The notes under the pieces were generated by a model that saw only the letters and a program-made list of their open reading frames with translations, was not told where the DNA came from and ran no database searches. From JADHUC01 sp964623055 (GTDB taxonomy: Bacteria > Planctomycetota > Planctomycetia > Pirellulales > Pirellulaceae), in assembly GCA_964623055.1 (NCBI GenBank), contig CAZURK010000023.1, positions 1 through 64,000 on the forward strand: a stretch of 64,000 nt of DNA, given 5' to 3'. This document shows positions 43,860 to 51,094 of the stretch, in pieces (within the stretch, counting starts at the first letter, position 1; each line of letters opens with the position of its first letter). The position numbers and the translations under genes were made by a program.

Positions 43860-44493
43860 GGCTCGCCTCGCTCCGAGCACTAGGCAAGGCTTCTGTTAGC
43901 CACCATCCCCAAAAGGCCGGGCGTTTCGAGGAGTCGGATTCGTCCTCCCAGACCGCACCGGCCTCGGCTTCGACCACCCAACCCGCCACATCACGACTCC
44001 AAGGATCGACATCCTGATCAGTGTCTCTGTCCGATATCTCGATAGTCAAGAACGGATGAGGTATTTCGGTCTCGGTAAACGCAAATGATGCGGCAAGACG
44101 CGCTCGCCAAGCCGAATCAGGTGCAGATTCTTCTTCCCACCGCTCAGCAATTGTCTCGACGCTGAATCGCGACTGGCTCTGGCTCCAGCGATCATCGGCC
44201 TTGTCCAATTCGATGTTCCCGCGCAAGAAGTCAACGGTCTGTTGGACCAGTTGACGTGGCTCCAAGTCATCTGGCTGAGCGGATTCCCACAGCGGAAGCA
44301 CACGGCGAGCAGTTATTACCGCAAGCCACCCGTTCACCTTGTGTCCAGGCGGTTCCGTCCATTGGCCAACATCCGTGTAGATCTGTTGTCGGAGAATTGG
44401 AATTAACGCATGCTGCGGGTGGCTCCGCACTCGATCCACCATTTGGCGAATGCGGGACGTTAGCTGGCTTGGTAAGCTGTCGGAAGCGGACAT
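43849..44493 (-). CDS. Hypothetical cassette protein, possibly Imm5-like immunity protein
   Basis: 214 aa. I chose ATG 44493 because it lies 4 bp after the cassette core GTTATTC. The segment WLAVITARRVLPLWESAQPD DLEPRQLVQQTV resembles the central motif of Imm5-type immunity proteins (ARRVLPLWE followed by D-x-x-P), but I recall this only loosely. The protein is soluble, acidic, tryptophan-rich at the C-terminus (DVAGWVVEAEAGAVWEDES, FWGWWLTEA). The last codons enter element B. Likely a passenger gene of the array. Confidence 0.55.
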   Translation of the reverse strand: MSASDSLPSQLTSRIRQMVDRVRSHPQHALIPILRQQIYTDVGQWTEPPGHKVNGWLAVITARRVLPLWESAQPDDLEPRQLVQQTVDFLRGNIELDKADDRWSQSQSRFSVETIAERWEEESAPDSAWRARLAASFAFTETEIPHPFLTIEISDRDTDQDVDPWSRDVAGWVVEAEAGAVWEDESDSSKRPAFWGWWLTEALPSARSEASQPT

Positions 44494-44497
44494 GTGT

Positions 44498-44649
44498 GAA
44501 TAACCAGCGGAAAGAACATCCGTCGCCGCCGTGAACGAAGCGGACGACATTGAACGAGAGACGATTCTAACAATGGGACGCGCGTCGCGTCCAGAACGAA
44601 GGCGACCGCGGCATGGACGCCGCCGCTATGCGGCAAATCTGTGTTACGC
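44498..44649 (-). repeat. Inter-cassette element C (attC-like)
   Basis: Minus-strand ends are GCGTAAC (44649-44643), overlapping the stop of the 138-aa gene, and GTTATTC (44504-44498). It shares CACAGATTTGCCGCA with element D and TTCA(A/C)NGTCG-CCGCTTCG, CGGCGGCGACGGATGT with D and E. The arms AGATTTGCCG and CGGATGTTCT do not match each other but each matches an arm of another element, as if two sites had recombined. Confidence 0.5.
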
Positions 44650-45060
44650 GTCAGCCTCGCCATGAGCCTCGATTGCCCCCTTCCACTGCAATCTCGCAGC
44701 ACGACGGTGATACAAAACGTCGGCGTTGCAGGAAGTACAATGAACCGAAGAGAATCCAAGATCGTCCACGAAAATCAACTCCGTGAGGGGGCGTTTTGGC
44801 GGTCGCGGCGGATGAAAAGCCTGATGGGCGGCCTCGCTGCCGAATGGGCTCCCGCAAGCTGGGCATTCGAGAGTGGCCAAATGGCGTTCCGATTCCTTGA
44901 GCCTGCGGCCGTCGCGCAAACCTTTAACCAACACAAATGTCATCAGGGCACAAAACGGCAAGACAACGCAATGCCCAAGCAGAGTCGACTTTGAGTAGAG
45001 CGACCACGCTATAAGGGCAAGCCATCCGATGCAAAGCGATGTCAATACGAAACGCAACAT
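44644..45060 (-). CDS. Small two-helix membrane protein with CxxC pairs, cassette gene
   Basis: 138 aa from ATG 45060, 13 bp after the cassette core GTTGCTC (the core itself can be read as an upstream TTG start). Two membrane helices (MLRFVLTSLCIGWLALIAW and LGHCVVLPFCALMTFVLV) precede a cytoplasmic part with C-P-A-C (ECPACGSPFG) and C-T-S-C (HCTSCNADV), a likely zinc ribbon. No family recognised. Its TAA lies inside element C, as is common for cassette genes. Confidence 0.6.
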   Translation of the reverse strand: MLRFVLTSLCIGWLALIAWSLYSKSTLLGHCVVLPFCALMTFVLVKGLRDGRRLKESERHLATLECPACGSPFGSEAAHQAFHPPRPPKRPLTELIFVDDLGFSSVHCTSCNADVLYHRRAARLQWKGAIEAHGEADA

Positions 45061-45072
45061 CCGATTGCTGGC

Positions 45073-45211
45073 GAGCAACGGAATGATTTGCCGTCGCCGC
45101 CGTTACCGAAGCGGCCGACGTTGAACTACCAAACAATTCTATTACGCGGGCCCGCGTCGTGAAAGAAGAAAGGCGATCGCGCAGCGACTCTGCGGCAAAT
45201 CAGTGTTGGGT
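45073..45211 (-). repeat. Inter-cassette element D (attC-like, paired arms)
   Basis: Minus-strand ends are ACCCAAC (45211-45205), a perfect RYYYAAC core, and GTTGCTC (45079-45073). The inner arms TGATTTGCCG (45202-45193) and CGGCAAATCA (45093-45084) pair perfectly over 10 bp, in the same register as in element E but with different bases. Total 139 bp. Confidence 0.6.
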
Positions 45212-45255
45212 GACGGGACCTTTCCGTCCCGGTTCCAATCACGTATCCTCTCGGC

Positions 45256-45807
45256 ATGGCAAAGAAGAGATCAACCAACGAAATCGTGACGGCTGAGCGC
45301 ATCGAAAAGGCAATCCACGTGGTTCGCGGGCAGCGTGTGATGCTGGATTCGGATTTGGCGGACTTGTACGGCGTCACGACGAGTCGTTTGAACGAGCAAG
45401 TGTCCCGAAACCGAGAGAGATTCCCAGAGGATTTTGCGTTTCAGCTTACACAACAAGAGTTTACGTCTTTGATGTCGCAAATTGCGATATCAAAAGGCGG
45501 CCGCGGCGGGCGCCGAAAACGGCCGTGGGTTTTCACGGAGCAAGGCGTTGCCATGCTGTCCAGCGTGTTGCGGTCTCCAACTGCAGTACGCGTCAACATC
45601 GAAATCATGCGGACGTTCGTCCGTCTTCGCCGGTTGATGGCAACGCCCGGCGAATTGGCTGAACAATTGATGAAGCTCGCTGAAACCGTGCAGTTGCACG
45701 ACGACCAGATCAAGGTGATTTCTCAGGTGTTGCAGCAGATGGTCGAGAAGCCGGAACCGCCGAAACGTAAGATCGGTTTCCACGCGTCTCAGGAACACGA
45801 TGCCTAG
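45256..45807 (+). CDS. ORF6N-domain (KilA-N related) DNA-binding protein, cassette gene in reverse orientation
   Basis: 183 aa. IEKAIHVVRGQRVMLDSDLA DLYGVTTSRLNEQVSRNRER FPEDFAFQLT and RRKRPWVFTEQGVAMLSSVL RS are the ORF6N domain, found in phage antirepressors and many free-standing bacterial genes. The C-terminal ~70 residues form a coiled coil (LMKLAETVQLHDDQIKVISQ VLQQMV). It is the only array gene on the plus strand, within the cassette bounded by cores at 45822 and 45205. A putative DNA-binding regulator; target unknown. Confidence 0.88.
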   Translation: MAKKRSTNEIVTAERIEKAIHVVRGQRVMLDSDLADLYGVTTSRLNEQVSRNRERFPEDFAFQLTQQEFTSLMSQIAISKGGRGGRRKRPWVFTEQGVAMLSSVLRSPTAVRVNIEIMRTFVRLRRLMATPGELAEQLMKLAETVQLHDDQIKVISQVLQQMVEKPEPPKRKIGFHASQEHDA

Positions 45808-45815
45808 CTTCGAGC

Positions 45816-45957
45816 ACCCAACGGGAAGCACATCCGACGCCGCCCCTGACCGAAGCTGAAAGCGCCGAACGATGAGTCGATTGTATTACGGGAACGGAGC
45901 TAGAACTACACCGAAGGCGTCCCGCGTAGCGGGCTTAGCGGATGTGCTGTGTTAGCG
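45816..45957 (-). repeat. Inter-cassette element E (attC-like, paired arms)
   Basis: Minus-strand ends are CGCTAAC (45957-45951) and GTTGGGT (45822-45816), the latter a perfect GTTRRRY core. Inner arms AGCACATCCG and CGGATGTGCT are exact complements at the same distance from the ends as in element D. A self-pairing CCCGC-taCG-CGGG hairpin and a long asymmetric middle bring the length to 142 bp. Confidence 0.6.
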
Positions 45958-45974
45958 GACGCTGAACCGCGAGT

Positions 45975-46388
45975 TCAGTCTCCATCGAAGAAGTCCCCAA
46001 AGTCGTCGTCAGGGTCATCAATGTCGTAGTAGTTCCGAAAAAATTGGCGAAGTGTTTTGCTTTCGCGGATGCAACCAGATTGTTGGACGTCAATGCGGTC
46101 AGTTCGATTGGCGGCGTCGGATGGCAGGTCTGAGTAATCGAGATCAGCAACGCGAATCAGACATTTGAATGCGTATGCGGCAAGTATCGGATTAGGGTCG
46201 GCGAGTTTGGCAAGCAGGAAATCAGTTGAGTCCGGATGTTTGCAGGCAAACCGTTCGCAGAGTTTGTGTTCTTTGGAAACGCCGAAGTTCGGGCCAGCCA
46301 TTCCGCCAAGAACACAGCCCGAACTCAGCCATTGGGGAATGCATGAGTCCCAGGTTTCGGCAGGAGAAGATTTGGACAAACCAAACAT
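45975..46388 (-). CDS. Hypothetical small acidic protein, first cassette gene
   Basis: 137 aa. The ATG at 46388 is only 2 bp after the core GTTAGCGGACGCT, the tight spacing usual in integron cassettes. The middle (DSTDFLLAKLADPNPILAAY AFKCLIRVADLD) looks like one or two HEAT-like helices. The C-terminus is strongly acidic (NYYDIDDPDDDFGDFFDGD). No family recognised; immunity or anti-toxin-like roles are guesses. It is nearest to a good promoter at 46510-46482. Confidence 0.6.
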   Translation of the reverse strand: MFGLSKSSPAETWDSCIPQWLSSGCVLGGMAGPNFGVSKEHKLCERFACKHPDSTDFLLAKLADPNPILAAYAFKCLIRVADLDYSDLPSDAANRTDRIDVQQSGCIRESKTLRQFFRNYYDIDDPDDDFGDFFDGD

Positions 46389-46481
46389 CTAGCGTCCGCT
46401 AACGGGTTTTCGGTCGTCATGATGTCGACAAGTCTGGTCACCGATCGGGACGCAGGCCCGCGACTCCATTTTCATCTTTTC

Positions 46482-46510
46482 AGTATCCGCCAAATAGGGT
46501 GTCTGGTCAA
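46482..46510 (-). promoter_or_regulatory. Sigma-70 promoter reading into the cassette array (Pc-like)
   Basis: Minus strand: TTGACC (46510-46505), 17-bp spacer, GATACT (46487-46482). The predicted start is about 75 bp before the first cassette core at 46403. No gene start lies in between, so this promoter would drive the first cassette and perhaps those behind it, as Pc does in integrons. Confidence 0.5.
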
Positions 46511-46644
46511 GCGGACTCCTTCCTTGGCTGGCGAACCGAATCGGGCACAGGCGACGCTGGCTGGAGCACAAGCGCAACGCTCCCGCCCTGCCCCAATCCT
46601 CAAAGGCACTTTCTTGCTGGCGGGCATCTTCAGCCCAGCGCCAA

Positions 46645-46848
46645 CTACAGTAGCCGCTTGGGGATCTCGCGTTGCAGCAGTTCGTCGAAAGACGGTTCCT
46701 CAATCTACTCCCGCTGCCGGCGCGATAGCCAACGCCATCGTTCCTCCCACTGCTCCAGCGGCGGAATCTTCACGCTCACCCATCCGCGGCGGACCTCGCT
46801 GGCCACGTTGTCATTGCCTCGACTCGACCCGGCAGGTAGGCCGTCAGG
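46645..46848 (-). pseudogene. Decayed coding remnant between the efflux operon and the cassette array
   Basis: Directly after the TolC-like gene's stop, the minus strand reads VRRGWVSVKIPPLEQWEERW RWLSRRQRE, a TAG, then in the same frame IEEPSFDELLQREIPKRLL and another stop. It is protein-like with one internal stop (a CAG-to-TAG change would explain it) and no start. Parent unknown. Confidence 0.35.
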
Positions 46849-48753
46849 CTAGTCCCGTGCGTCGAAGATCACGTGCGTCGCCTGGCGAACCGGTGGTGGG
46901 AGCGTCTCCGATTCGCGTTCCGATGGCTTGTCGAGCCGTTTGACTGGATTCTCCAGATTGAACGAATTCTCTGCCGGCTCGATGCCGGTGGGATAGCGAT
47001 CTTCGTTCGGCGCAGGCCGCATCGCCATCGGGTAGCAGCTCATGTTTGCCAGTCGGCCGAGCGGCCCCACGGACGCGAAGCGTTCCTCGTAGAAGCGGAT
47101 TCCATGCGTCTCCAGGATCGTGCCGGTTTCGCGTTCTAAATTGGCAAGCTCCATATTGTACTGCGTAAGAAACTGAGCTTCCGAACTGATCGAGTTTCCC
47201 CAGTCGTTTATCGCCAGCAACACGTTGATGAACGCCGTCTTCCCTGTGCGATAACTCTCCATTTGCAGAGTCAGATTCGTCCTTGCCGCGGCACGTCGGT
47301 CTTTGGCGACTTCGTACTGTCGATACAGGTGAGCAAGATTGCGGTAACTTCGGGCGAGGATGTGAATCGCCGTCTGCACGCCTTGCTCGAGATTTGCCCA
47401 GTCGCGCGCAATGATCAACTCTTGTCGACGCAGTTGCGCTCGCTCGCGCCTTAACCCAAGCGGAACAGAGAAGTCGATGCCGAACGTCCAGTCGGCGAAC
47501 TGGCCGGGGCGCGAATGCAGATCGACGCCAGACGGCATCTCGCCGTGGAGTCCGTTCCACCGATACAAGGCAACCGCATCCACACGGGGATAAGACTGAT
47601 TCTGGGCCAGTAGCATTCGCTGCTCGTCCGCTTCTATGATGAGCTTCAATTCAATCAAGTCCGGTCGATGCTCCTCGGCCAATTCCACCATGGATCGCCA
47701 ATCCAGCTCGTGACGGCTCGTGTCCGGCGGGGTGACAGGGGCCACGAGTTGCCCGTCGTAGGGGGCAAGTCCGAGTATGCTGCGCAGTGCGGATTCGCGT
47801 TCCAGGGCGTCTTGTTGGGAAGCCAGCAGGGCCGAACGAAAGTTCTCCAGCGAGACGCGAGTCTGGGCCAGATCGCCGGCGTGGACGAAAAACTCCAACT
47901 CGAATTTCGCCGTTGTCAGGTCGTAGGCAAATCGGGCCTGTTCCAGTTGACGCTCTGTTGCCCAGACGTCGGTTCGAGCAGATACCAGCGCCCAGTACGC
48001 CGCAATCACGTTGCTGACCAGCCCCTGAACGCCGTCTTTAAGCTGGAAATAGGATCGCTCGGTGTTGTTGCGAGCCAGGACAATTGGCGCTCGGTTCACC
48101 CCAACGCCACCACCCTGCAGCAAAGGCTGGGTGTAACTCAGATCAAGCGAGGTGCGCGACCGCGGGTTCAGTGGAAACACTCCCGGCCGGAATCTCTGCG
48201 GATTGGCGTTCACGCCGAAATTGACCGAGCCACCGGTAACGGTCGTCTTCGATAGACCTAGATTGAGGTCGTAGTCGTCCGTGCGCGAGCCGACTATGCG
48301 GGCACGACTCGGATCCAAGGGATCGAACTCGGCTCCCGCCGACTCGAACCGGTTCCAGCGGTTGGTCACCTGGGCAGACGGATCGAATCTGGCCTGCTCC
48401 TCGTCCACAGCCGTACCGGCAATCGCCGTGTCGTAGATCGTGCGTCCGCTCGACACAGCGGCCACACCGCCTAGAACGCGAATCACCTCTGAGTTAGCCA
48501 GCGCCACGCGGATTGCCTCGTCCAGCGATAGCTGCCACGTTGGCGGGTCGACTCGCGGTTCCGTCACTGTTGGCGGTGGGGGAACGTCGGGGATCTCAGC
48601 TCTGGGAAGTTCCGAAGGCGATCGTATGGAGCTGAATCGCTCCTCCGGCAAGATCAGCGGAGGAAACACCTGTGCATAGCCAAGCTGCGCAGACAGCGCA
48701 AGAAGCGCGGACAGAGACAACGCTAGCGCAGGATAACACAGAGCATACCTCAT
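46849..48753 (-). CDS. TolC-like outer-membrane efflux protein
   Basis: 634 aa, longer than E. coli TolC. Signal peptide LALSLSALLALSAQLGYAQ. Two OEP repeats: DEAIRVALANSEVIRVLGG and later QLSLDEAI-type start, LDLSYTQPLLQGGGVGVNRA, VIAAYWALVSARTDVWATER QLEQARFAYDLTTAKFELEF; then SMVELAEEHRPDLIELKLII, FGIDFSVPLGLRRERAQLRR and YRNLAHLYRQYEVAKDRRAA, all long amphipathic helices of the trans-periplasmic barrel. The C-terminal ~110 residues are Pro/Glu-rich and family-untypical. It should form the exit duct with the adaptor at 40487. The ATPase gene is upstream on the same strand (66 bp gap). Confidence 0.93.
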   Translation of the reverse strand: MRYALCYPALALSLSALLALSAQLGYAQVFPPLILPEERFSSIRSPSELPRAEIPDVPPPPTVTEPRVDPPTWQLSLDEAIRVALANSEVIRVLGGVAAVSSGRTIYDTAIAGTAVDEEQARFDPSAQVTNRWNRFESAGAEFDPLDPSRARIVGSRTDDYDLNLGLSKTTVTGGSVNFGVNANPQRFRPGVFPLNPRSRTSLDLSYTQPLLQGGGVGVNRAPIVLARNNTERSYFQLKDGVQGLVSNVIAAYWALVSARTDVWATERQLEQARFAYDLTTAKFELEFFVHAGDLAQTRVSLENFRSALLASQQDALERESALRSILGLAPYDGQLVAPVTPPDTSRHELDWRSMVELAEEHRPDLIELKLIIEADEQRMLLAQNQSYPRVDAVALYRWNGLHGEMPSGVDLHSRPGQFADWTFGIDFSVPLGLRRERAQLRRQELIIARDWANLEQGVQTAIHILARSYRNLAHLYRQYEVAKDRRAAARTNLTLQMESYRTGKTAFINVLLAINDWGNSISSEAQFLTQYNMELANLERETGTILETHGIRFYEERFASVGPLGRLANMSCYPMAMRPAPNEDRYPTGIEPAENSFNLENPVKRLDKPSERESETLPPPVRQATHVIFDARD

Positions 48754-48819
48754 GGTATTGAGTATTCGGACGGACCGGGCACTCTAGTTGAAGAATAACG
48801 ATTATGCCGAAGAATTCAG

Positions 48820-49557
48820 TTATTTCGGTTGGAATGATCTTGCGGAATGCAACGCCCTCAACGCCTGCCCGATATCCGTCGTGTCTTCCACAATTCCGCC
48901 ATCTCGAAGAACAATGATCCGTTTCGCGTGTCCCGCGATGTCTTGGTCGTGGGTCACCAGAATCAATGTGATGCCGCTCTGTTCGTTCAACTGATGGAAC
49001 AGCTCGATCACCTCTCGGCTGGTTCGCGTATCGAGATTGCCCGTGGGTTCATCGGCCATGAGAATCGACGGCTCGTTGACTAGCGCCCGAGCGATCGCCA
49101 CACGTTGCTGCTGGCCGCCGGAAAGCTGGCCGGGGTGATGATCCATGCGGTCGCCCAACCCGACTAGTTCCAACACCTCGACCGCTCGACGCCGGCGCTG
49201 TCGTGCCGAGAGTTCGCTAGCATAGAGGAGCGGCAATTCCACATTCTCGATGGCCGACGTGCGCGGCAGCAGATTGAAGTTCTGAAACACAAAGCCGATT
49301 CTCTCGTTGCGGATCCGGGCGCGAGCGTCGCGGTTCAGATCTGCCACTTCGTCGTCGGCGAAGCGGTAACGGCCGTCGGTTGGTGTGTCCAAGCATCCCA
49401 CTATGTTCATCAGCGTCGATTTGCCGGAACCCGACGGCCCGACCAAGGCGACATACTCGCCCTCCTTGATGGTTAGGGACAGGTTCTTGAGCGCCTCGAC
49501 CTTGACCTCGCCGAGGTCGTACACCTTGCTCACGTCGATCAGTTCGATCAGCGCCAT
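48820..49557 (-). CDS. ABC transporter ATP-binding protein (MacB/LolD type)
   Basis: 245 aa, complete. Walker A GPSGSGKSTLMNIVG, Q-loop FVFQNFNLLPRTSAIENVEL, signature LSGGQQQRVAIARALV, Walker B ILMADEPTGNLD, H-loop LVTHDQDIAGHAKRII. The sequence GCLDTPTDGRYRFADDEV following Walker A is the hallmark of MacB/LolD-class ATPases. It is transcribed with the TolC-like gene and is the natural partner of the ATPase-less permease at 41771, 5.8 kb away on the opposite strand. Confidence 0.95.
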   Translation of the reverse strand: MALIELIDVSKVYDLGEVKVEALKNLSLTIKEGEYVALVGPSGSGKSTLMNIVGCLDTPTDGRYRFADDEVADLNRDARARIRNERIGFVFQNFNLLPRTSAIENVELPLLYASELSARQRRRRAVEVLELVGLGDRMDHHPGQLSGGQQQRVAIARALVNEPSILMADEPTGNLDTRTSREVIELFHQLNEQSGITLILVTHDQDIAGHAKRIIVLRDGGIVEDTTDIGQALRALHSARSFQPK

Positions 49558-49608
49558 TATTCTCCTTCACACTGCAAACGATCCGAATCCCCGGACTGTG
49601 CGCCAACT

Positions 49609-49676
49609 CGTTTAACGGCAAGCCGAAGGCGACTGTGTCCTGGCCCGCGCAGTCGCCTTCGGCTTGCCGTTAAACG
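49609..49676. repeat. REP-like palindrome, perfect 26-bp arms
   Basis: Arms at 49609-49634 (begins CGTTTAACGGCAAGCCGAAG) and 49651-49676 are exact reverse complements, with a 16-base loop. It lies between the ATPase and ceramidase-like genes. Related copies are at 58241-58302, 25159-25192 and 9869-9895. Confidence 0.85.
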
Positions 49677-49683
49677 ACTTTGG

Positions 49684-51084
49684 TTACGGCTCTTCCGCCA
49701 CAGGCGTGACGAAGCCCGCGGGCAGCAACTCACGTACTCCCTCGACAACCACGTCTTCGGCCTCTGGAGCCAGCCGCGTAGGACGGGCGTAGTAGAGCAT
49801 CGAAGAGTCTGCTTCGTAACCGCCCTCCTCCAATACCCGTCTTGACGCGATGTAACACGGTATCTCGTTGGCATAGGCCGTAACCCACAGTCGATCGGCA
49901 TCCAGTTCCGAGTACAGGCGAATCGCGAAGTCGACGACGACTTCGCCGCCCAGAAACACCATCGCCAGATCGTCGCCAAACGTCCAGGCTGCAATCGGAT
50001 AGCTCACGGAGGACGACACCGCTTTGCCCCGGTTGATTCGGTCCAAGAAATGCTTCGCATGAACGCCGCGGTGACCGCCCGCGCTGGCCGTCTGTTCCCA
50101 ATACTCTTTCGACGGCAGTTTGTCCATAGGTAAACCGACGTGCACGAGTCGGCAGGCGACAGAAGGATCGAGCGGCTTCAACTTGCCCGCGAGCAGCCGT
50201 TTCACTTCATCGGCAAAGGTCCGGCCATTCTGCTGGCAATGTTCCAACTTGCCGCGTGGGCTGGGATTTGCATCTGCCCCACAGCCGATGGAGATCAGCG
50301 CCGTCGCGCCGGGACACTCGGCCTCGATGTACTCCTGGGCATAACCGGCCCAGTCGCCGCAAATCTGATTGAAATTTCCGCCCAACGTCGTGCAGTGGCA
50401 AGCGTAGTTGGCCCAAATGGCAAGCGGCTTGCCCTCCGGACACTTCGCTACCAGCATCGGCAAACGGTGGTCGACCGGCCCGTCCGCCTGTTCGCCAAAT
50501 CCCGCCCATTTCTTGTCCTTCAACACTCGACGATTGGCTGCAATACCTACTTCGCCCTGCGTCCAGAAGAGTTGCGCGGGCCCCCGGTTCTTCAACGCCT
50601 GGCGGGCCACTTCGGCGAGTTTGTCGGTCAGCTCACGCCGGTAGCGGTCGAGATGCTGCCGCTCCGTTTCCGGAAGGGCCTCGTGAAACAGAAACGGGGC
50701 GTATTCCATCAGCCACGGGGCGGAATGTGTATGAGTAACGGTAAGTACCAGCCGTTCCCGCTTCAGACCGCTTGGCTTGAGCCGCTCACACACGGCATTC
50801 GCGACGCTCGGCGGAACCCCACAGCTCTCGACCGACAGCAGCATCGCCGGTCCTTCTCCGGCATCGCTGCCAATCGCCAGTGCTCTAGCCCAAATGTGCT
50901 GTGCCACGCCCTCGGATTCCGTTCCGCGCGACGCGTACCCGCAAAGCCGAGTCGGATATTCGGGCGTAATATCCACTTTGGCCACGCCGACCGGCACCTG
51001 CAGCGTTTCGCCTGCGATGGCGTTGTTGACCATCACTAGGAGACCAAGAGCCAACGACGGAAAGACTCGCATACACATGGTCAT
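49684..51084 (-). CDS. Secreted neutral/alkaline ceramidase-like protein
   Basis: 466 aa; start at ATG 51084 or, with better spacing to GGGAG, ATG 51078. Signal peptide MRVFPSLALGLLVMVNNAIA. The neutral-ceramidase N-terminal family is seen in VGVAKVDITPEYPTRLCGYA, LSVESCGVPPSVANAV, LVLTVTHTHSAPWL (metal-site His pair), IWANYACHCTTLGGNFNQIC and LISIGCGADANPSPRG. It lacks the C-terminal Ig-like domain and is shorter than true ceramidases (~650 aa). Planctomycetes have many such paralogues whose substrate is unknown. The gene is 10 bp downstream of the VCBS gene, so they form an operon. Confidence 0.88.
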   Translation of the reverse strand: MTMCMRVFPSLALGLLVMVNNAIAGETLQVPVGVAKVDITPEYPTRLCGYASRGTESEGVAQHIWARALAIGSDAGEGPAMLLSVESCGVPPSVANAVCERLKPSGLKRERLVLTVTHTHSAPWLMEYAPFLFHEALPETERQHLDRYRRELTDKLAEVARQALKNRGPAQLFWTQGEVGIAANRRVLKDKKWAGFGEQADGPVDHRLPMLVAKCPEGKPLAIWANYACHCTTLGGNFNQICGDWAGYAQEYIEAECPGATALISIGCGADANPSPRGKLEHCQQNGRTFADEVKRLLAGKLKPLDPSVACRLVHVGLPMDKLPSKEYWEQTASAGGHRGVHAKHFLDRINRGKAVSSSVSYPIAAWTFGDDLAMVFLGGEVVVDFAIRLYSELDADRLWVTAYANEIPCYIASRRVLEEGGYEADSSMLYYARPTRLAPEAEDVVVEGVRELLPAGFVTPVAEEP

Positions 51085-51094
51085 GCTCCCTTTT

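Larger units (their letters stand above)
43079..46403 (-). mobile_element. Probable integron-type gene-cassette array without integrase (CALIN-like), five cassettes
   Basis: Five small genes are separated by related 130-150 bp elements. Read on the minus strand, each cassette begins with a GTT core (GTTAGCG, GTTGGGT, GTTGCTC, GTTATTC, GTTAGTC) only 2-20 bp before the start codon in the four co-oriented cases, and ends with an element starting in AAC. In the first two cassettes the terminal sequence is the reverse complement of the cassette's own start (GTTAGCGGACGCT/AGCGTCCGCTAAC; GTTGGGTGaC/GtCACCCAAC). That is the hallmark of integron cassettes. Inner arms covary between copies. Four genes point one way and one is reversed. 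No intI is in the window. Alternative: unrelated genes spaced by a REP-like family. Confidence 0.6.

Noticed and set aside
43261..46388. Phage-defence island
   Set aside because: SUKH/Imm-like and ORF6N genes are suggestive, but no nuclease, NTPase, toxin or methylase is present; a cassette array explains the structure better.
43201..46400. CRISPR array as explanation of the repeated spacers
   Set aside because: Repeats are 130-150 bp, diverged, and separated by protein-coding genes rather than short spacers; no cas genes.
46389..46703. 104-codon minus-strand frame before the first cassette
   Set aside because: Arg/Ser/Cys-rich text that ends inside the cassette core and crosses the promoter; not protein-like.
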